DNA of 64,000 nt, taken from the NCBI GenBank assembly GCA_037126765.1, contig JBBCBC010000022.1:16645758-16709757 (forward strand), written 5' to 3'. The position numbers and the translations under genes are program-made. Every line of letters begins with the position of its first letter. The stretch's first letter is position 1. The notes below the pieces were generated by a model that saw only the letters and a program-made list of their open reading frames with translations, was not told the origin of the DNA and searched no databases. Below are positions 58,805-64,000 of this stretch, one piece after another. The stretch is from Stenogyne calaminthoides (taxonomy: Eukaryota; Streptophyta; Magnoliopsida; Lamiales; Lamiaceae).

Positions 58805-60405
58805 TGTTAGTGTTAGTGTCTTAGAGACAATCTATTGTAAGGACATAATACTCGATGATATTCAGTTTGATTTAATGTTATAGTTCAGTTAATATTAATG
58901 TATGGCAATATACTTGTTTAAATATTATGTTTGATTGTTTGCATTTATTCACACAAGTGTTCCCATGAGTCATTGTTGTCATTGAGGTTGTGCTAACTCA
59001 GATGACTTAAGCATGATTCCTAAATAGCCCCAATCAAGGATCATCAAGAATGGGATATTGATGATGCAACAGAGATTGGTGTGCGATCTGCATCATACTC
59101 TTAGAGAGTATAGTAAGATCTCACTTACTACGAGATACTAGGTATCTTATGATGGATGCACAAATGCCTTAGAGGGTATTGGTATACCTATCCGAGAAAC
59201 CGTTTGAACTATTTCCACTGTATGTGTTTACGGGTGTCTCGGTTAGTGGGAGCGATGCGATACTCCTTTGACTTGATGTCAATACGCACGACATGTGTGG
59301 AATGATGAACTTTGACCAAGACCGACGTTTGCACCCGCTATGGGTAGATATGACTTGGATTGGGTTCATCACGAAGTGCATGTGCGTGGTAGTTGAGCCA
59401 AGAATAGGATTCATCCCTCAATGTGGATTTAGAGAGAACACTCATTGTCTCATCATAATTGGATTAAACTCATCAGTCGATGCACGTCAACTTAGACTTT
59501 GTGGCTAAGTGTGACATATATGATCAATTAGTGATTAGAGATAATATGATTTAGTTATTTGAATACACACTTCATCATGTTCAAGACTTAATCGAGTATT
59601 CGTGAATGAAATGAGGAAATCGTAATAACTCATGTTTTAGTTACAGGTAGTTGCACGTTCAAGCAACGTACCTCATTTATTGAGAATGTTTGATTTATTG
59701 TCTAGGGTTCAATTAAGACCGTTAGTTTGACTAATCGCTAAATATATGAGGGCCTATGGATCACACAACAAGTAGTTTCCTTTTACGAATTATAGTTGGT
59801 TGATTAAATATTAAATTAGATTTAATATTTAATTTATGGAGAATTAGTTAATAATAGATTAATTTTAAATTAATTATTATTAATGTTTAATTAAATTGGA
59901 TTTAATTAAATAGGATTCTCAATAATAATATATGGAATATTATTATAGGATTTAATATATATGGAATCAAATCCGTAGAGATTTGATATAAATGAGAATT
60001 AAATCCGTAGAGATTTTATATATGGGAAATAAATCTAAGAGATTTATTTTATAAGATTAGGGATTTTATTTCCAAATCAGGTTAGCTTAAGATTTAAGTT
60101 GAGTCTTTCCTATAAATATGAGCTCTTGGGAATTCACAAACAACGTTAATTCATATTTTCTCTATAAGATCTAGAGTTAGAATTTTCCTAGCAAATTCAT
60201 CTCGGGAATCAAGCTGGAAAATCCATGCAAGTCCGTGATTGGGGATTACGTGGATACCATAGTAGAGAAAACTGTATACAAATTACTGTAAGAATTATGT
60301 TTACGTTTACTCGTATTTAATTATGCAATTAATTGTTCGTTGTTGGTGAACTGTTTATTTTCGCTATGCATGTATTACGTGTTTACGTGCATCTAAATTC
60401 CAACA
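58805..60405 (+). repeat. 5' LTR of element F
   Basis: The LTR is 1601 bp, TGTTAGTGTTAGTG to TTCCAACA, followed by a primer-site-like sequence. A TATA box lies at 60111. It lies in RT of element D; the left flank is AAGTA (58800-58804). The short ORFs at 59169-59508 are chance frames within the LTR. Confidence 0.82.
60111..60118 (+). promoter_or_regulatory. TATA box of family F LTR
   Basis: TATAAATA lies in the context TTTCCTATAAATATGAG, about 290 bp before the LTR end. Confidence 0.62.
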
Positions 60406-60406
60406 G

Positions 60407-60420
60407 TGGTATCATAGCTC
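60407..60420 (+). other. Primer binding site of F
   Basis: TGGTATCATAGCTC starts one base after the LTR. It differs from the tRNA-Met site TGGTATCAGAGC by one base (G to T). Confidence 0.78.
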
Positions 60421-62459
60421 AGTCTCTTGATTTCATTGCATAATATTTTTCGTTGGAAAATTGTTACATGAAATCTCAATTGATTTGCCAATAAAGCCTT
60501 CTTTGATTTGGTTTTGTTCAATCGGCCGTTTTATTTATTAAATCAATTATATTTGTTGTAACTTGATTGATTGGCCGCATCTAAGAATAAAATCATATTT
60601 ATTCATCAATTAAATATTTGTTTGATGAAAACGTGACACTCTTAGTCAATTGAATATTGAATCACTACGCCTTCGCCGCATCTCCACGGGAGCCGATTTT
60701 TGAAACTTTTGTTCTCATGTGACAACAAAGAAACTAATTTCTATTGAATTTTTGTTTTTTAATTAATAGAAATTGGGGTGTTCATCAAGTGATTTGTTCT
60801 TATAACCTGATTATCTCCAGAGGTGCCAGTCTTCGCTTTGAGTTGAGTTGTTAACTAATAGATTTGGGATATGATTTTATTGAAGCCAGTATACTTATTT
60901 GAGCTAGAAATCTTATGTTTTTCGGCCGCCGGAATCAATGAAGTCGTCGGGCGACGTTGTCTCTGACCATCGGAGATTCTAACCTTGCTGGGCGAGGGAT
61001 AAACCCGACGAGTGTTTCGATTGATTCGGGCCGACGCGATCTGCTGCTGCCGTTTCGGGGCGGCGATGTTCCGTCTCCTCCAAAAGTTGCGGCGGTGCTG
61101 GGCATCGATCAGGGCCGATCAAAACGAAGGCATCTCTGGCTTGGGCGACGTTACCATCTGGCTCAGGAGGCCTTCGGTCAGCACCGATGACAGGAGGCCT
61201 TCTGCGGCGTCTCTGGTGTGAATGAACGCTGGGCCTCGGTTGAGAATTTGACTCTCACCAGGCCCTTATTTGCAAACCCTAAAAATTGCCTAAAAGCCCT
61301 TGCAGATTTAATAAAATAAAATAAAATATTTATTTTCTTTAGGCGATGTTTCGCTGGAAGGATTTTATTAAATTTGGAAAAAAAATTATTTTAGAAAATT
61401 GATAAGCCCACGTTTGGCTGATTGTTTAATTCTGAAAATTAATAAGGGCTTATTTGGTTGGACCAAATTAACGAAAATTTGAAAAGTTTTAGAAATAACA
61501 GAAAGTTTGGAACTTGTTGATATACATGTTTATTTGATATACATGTTAATTTAGGAATAAAAGTTTTGCATGATTATTTGACTTACATGCTAAATATTTA
61601 TTGAATGATTTATACATGCAAATTTAAACTTTGTTATAAAGCATGAGAAGTTGATTAGTTGCTCCCCACTTGTATAATTTTTCACTTGAAGTTGATATTT
61701 ACATTATTAGTTATAGTCCGCATTATAATTGTTTGGGTAGACGGCGCCCAATAATTGTCGGACTGTATTAATTGTTTGGGTAAACGGCGTCCATATAAAT
61801 GTTAGTCCGTGTAAATCATGTTTGGGTAGGCGGCTCCCAATAATTGCTCAAATGTGATGTAGATTAACATGTTGGATATCGATTAAGCAATTAATACCTC
61901 GCCTTTAAAACGTTCCTCACTAAAATATGGTTTTCTCATTAATTTGATAAGATGTCTTCAATAAAAATTAAAATTAAACCGAAGATTTTGTTCCAATGAG
62001 TACTAAAAGACCCTCGTCTTTTGCTCGGATCTACATCTAACGGGACTTTTATAGGGATATGTAATGTCGCCGTTTGATGGTTGTAAATCAACTTCATTTT
62101 GTTTCGCTAGCCCTCGCGGAGAAAAAAAGTTATGGGACATCAGTCGAACTAGGTTCGACAAACTAGGAATTGCAATTTTGCAATTTGTTTGGAGACCTTC
62201 CAGTTGTGCTATTATAAGGACCAGCCCTCGCTGGGATTATGATAGTAGTAATGTGGATCCTAGTCCATTATAAATTATATTTGATATAAATTCGTACTTT
62301 TTCGATGAGGTCGTTAAGCATGTGAAAATAATGGAGACAAAATAAACACAAAAGAAAGGCCATGTTTATTTTGATTGCTTAATATTGATCATAGGAATTA
62401 TGTGTTTAATTCTCGTTTTATTTTATTTCTCTTGGTTAGTTAAAATACTTAATTGTTAT
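60421..62459 (+). other. Leader of element F, non-coding
   Basis: About 2 kb without a believable gene. It holds AT-rich sequence, a GC- and CpG-rich block (about 60920-61240), AT-rich sequence again, a three-copy repeat (61728-61859), and further unassigned sequence to 62459. The 60-77 codon ORFs inside are composition artefacts. No gag motif is seen before an inverted A LTR begins. Confidence 0.55.
61728..61859 (+). repeat. Three tandem copies of a 43-46 bp unit in F leader
   Basis: Copies start at 61728, 61771 and about 61817. Each has GTTTGGGTAGACGGCGCCC or a variant, followed by AATTGT and a TCGGACTGT-like stretch. The first copy has the palindrome GGCGCC. Confidence 0.78.
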
Positions 62460-64000
62460 TATTGGTCCCGGGGTAAACGAGCCTCACACGTGTATGGGGG
62501 GAATACACGTGTATAGTGATTTTTAAACTTTTCAGAAAACACTATGATCAGTGAGTCAGGATGTCCTGAAGGTCAGTCCTGAGAAGCATAAGATACCCTG
62601 AGTCAAAGTCAACTGAGACAATAACACTGAGCGACTTTCAGAGATTTCAAATTAGCTCAACTGATTCTGAGTGTTTTTTTTTTAAACAAAGTCCAAATAA
62701 GCTTGGAGTAGATAAGTATCTTACTGGCTACTTTGGAGAGTTGGTCAGTTTGACAACTATCTATACTAGCTTATCTAGAGTGCGGAATGTGTAGGCCCTA
62801 AGTTTATACTCGTTTTACTTTGCTGAAAATTTTCTTTTCTCAGTGAAATAGTGGATAAGGCTGTGATCAACTTAATGCACCTTCAGTGGATTGATTCCAA
62901 CTGAATATCAGAAAACTGAGTATGCTTTTAGTGAAAATATGCAACAGAATAAAATACAATACAGAAAGCAAACAACACAGCAAATTATAGTGGTTCAGAG
63001 ACTTAAGCTCCTGCGTCCACTCTCTTTGATCCTCAGAGAAATTCCTTAACACACTACTACTACCTTAAGCTTTCAGACTGAACTCAGCAACTTACTAACT
63101 TTCCATTATGAGTTTTCAGGTTGAACTACTGCAGCTTACTAACTCAACATACACAAGCTTTCAGACTGAACACAAGCAACTTACTAACTTCTTAACACAA
63201 GCAACTTACTAACTTCTTCTCTAGAGCTTTCAAGCTGAACACAAGCAGTTTACTCACTCTTTACAACTCTCACTACTCCAACAACTACACACTCAAACTA
63301 CCTAATCAAAGGGTTTGGGTTTTGCTTGGTTTCCAACTAAAGTGAGATTTCCTTTTACAATCAAACAAAAGTAAAAGGCTAGGATATCTCTAACTAAGCT
63401 TTGAATATTCTTGAATCTAGGCTTTGTAAATGAGCTCTCTTCTAAGATGAAACACTTGGGAAATTCTAAGGGTTTCCAGTGCTTCACAATGTAAACTTTA
63501 ATACGAATGAGCTCTGGAGTTGCTTTGATTTCCTGTAACCTTGTTTGTGTGCAAGGCCTTGGTATTCATAAGCAACTCTCTAAGAGACCACTCTTAAAAA
63601 ACTATCCGTTGAAGAGACAGCTTCAAGGGTTTCCTCTTTTGCTTATTTGATGAACGACTATATTAAGGTTTGAACGCACCCTTGTGTGTTTTAGGAAATA
63701 CCTAGCCACGCAGCCAATCACCAACTTCTGTGAACTAGAAGATATCAGCACTGATATTTCTTTAGAGATATGTCACTTTCAGTGTTAGTATAGCACGCTG
63801 TTGTCGCCTCCTCGTTGGTCGAAGTCTTCCTTTGAACATAGTCAAACAAAACGGCTCTTTTTAGGTCAACTACACTGAACTGATATGTTCCTTAATGTCC
63901 ACGAATGTATAACATTCAATTTGTTTGTACTAAGAATTAACGAAACACTATTCAACTTGAAGTAGCTCGTTTAGGGTCTTTTGAGTCAGTACAAAACAAT
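62460..64000 (-). repeat. Inverted family A LTR, cut by the window edge
   Basis: The sequence begins TATTGGTCCCGGGG, the reverse complement of the A terminus (CAACA mutated to CAATA), and shows the CACGTG hairpin at 62487-62515 and the A tandem repeats (63040-63260). It is closest to the short subtype at 2209 and 5415. About 1541 bp are visible; some 200-250 bp should lie beyond the window. Whether it is solo or part of an element cannot be seen. Confidence 0.88.

Noticed and set aside
59169..59508. Overlapping ORFs on both strands in the F LTR
   Set aside because: They are short, antiparallel frames inside an LTR, without known motifs.
1..64000. A novel host system such as a defence or biosynthetic gene cluster
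   Set aside because: No host gene is visible; all recognisable coding sequence is gag, pol or the third ORF of retrotransposons.

Overview
This window looks like a heterochromatic, repeat-only stretch of a flowering-plant nuclear genome. I find no host gene, rRNA or tRNA gene. Almost every base falls in LTR retrotransposons nested inside one another. Most belong to the Ty1/copia superfamily and, more exactly, to the Sirevirus lineage: gag with CCHC knuckles, pol in the order protease-integrase-RT-RNase H, a third envelope-like ORF after pol, a purine tract reading AAAAAGGGGGAAA next to the 3' LTR, and a primer site matching initiator tRNA-Met. A tRNA-derived SINE and abundant solo LTRs fit a dicot, possibly an asterid, but the species cannot be read from this sequence.

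LTR families as I name them here: A (about 1.7-2.1 kb, ends CAACA, carries a twin CACGTG hairpin), B (about 1.35-1.55 kb, ends GACCTACA), C (about 0.75 kb, ends TTTCA), E (about 1.7 kb) and F (1.6 kb).

Layout. 1-7149: the 3' half of an A element (envelope-like ORF, purine tract, 3' LTR) whose ORF is split by a solo A LTR. It sits in a B LTR that ends at 8366. 8367-13825 and 14606-14925: old non-coding sequence and a retroelement relic, with two solo B LTRs, one inverted solo C LTR, a MITE-like inverted repeat and a tandem duplication. 14926-42547: the 5' half of a B element on the minus strand (gag, primer site, 5' LTR). Into its gag jumped a complete C element (15753-25177), and into its LTR a complete 14.4-kb A element (27689-42067). 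42548-44059: minus-strand protease/integrase of an older Sirevirus, host D. 44060-about 47500: 5' LTR and leader of an E element, with a SINE in its LTR. About 47505-57092: the 3' half of the B element on the plus strand (pol, envelope-like ORF with a solo E LTR, purine tract, 3' LTR). 57093-58804: the rest of host D on the plus strand. 58805-62459: 5' LTR and leader of an F element. 62460-64000: an inverted A LTR running off the end.

The main result is structural. The minus-strand B half and the plus-strand B half are one element: their LTRs match each other best, each is flanked by CTATG, and the flanks are the two halves of one integrase codon series. A chromosomal inversion with breakpoints near 14,926 and about 47,500 has therefore flipped the 5' half of B together with its upstream flank.

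All gag and pol frames carry stops, frameshifts, deletions or lost catalytic residues, so none of these copies can move on its own. The envelope-like ORFs of A, B and C are strikingly better kept: they hold frame over 1.5-3.6 kb and are broken mainly by point stops.
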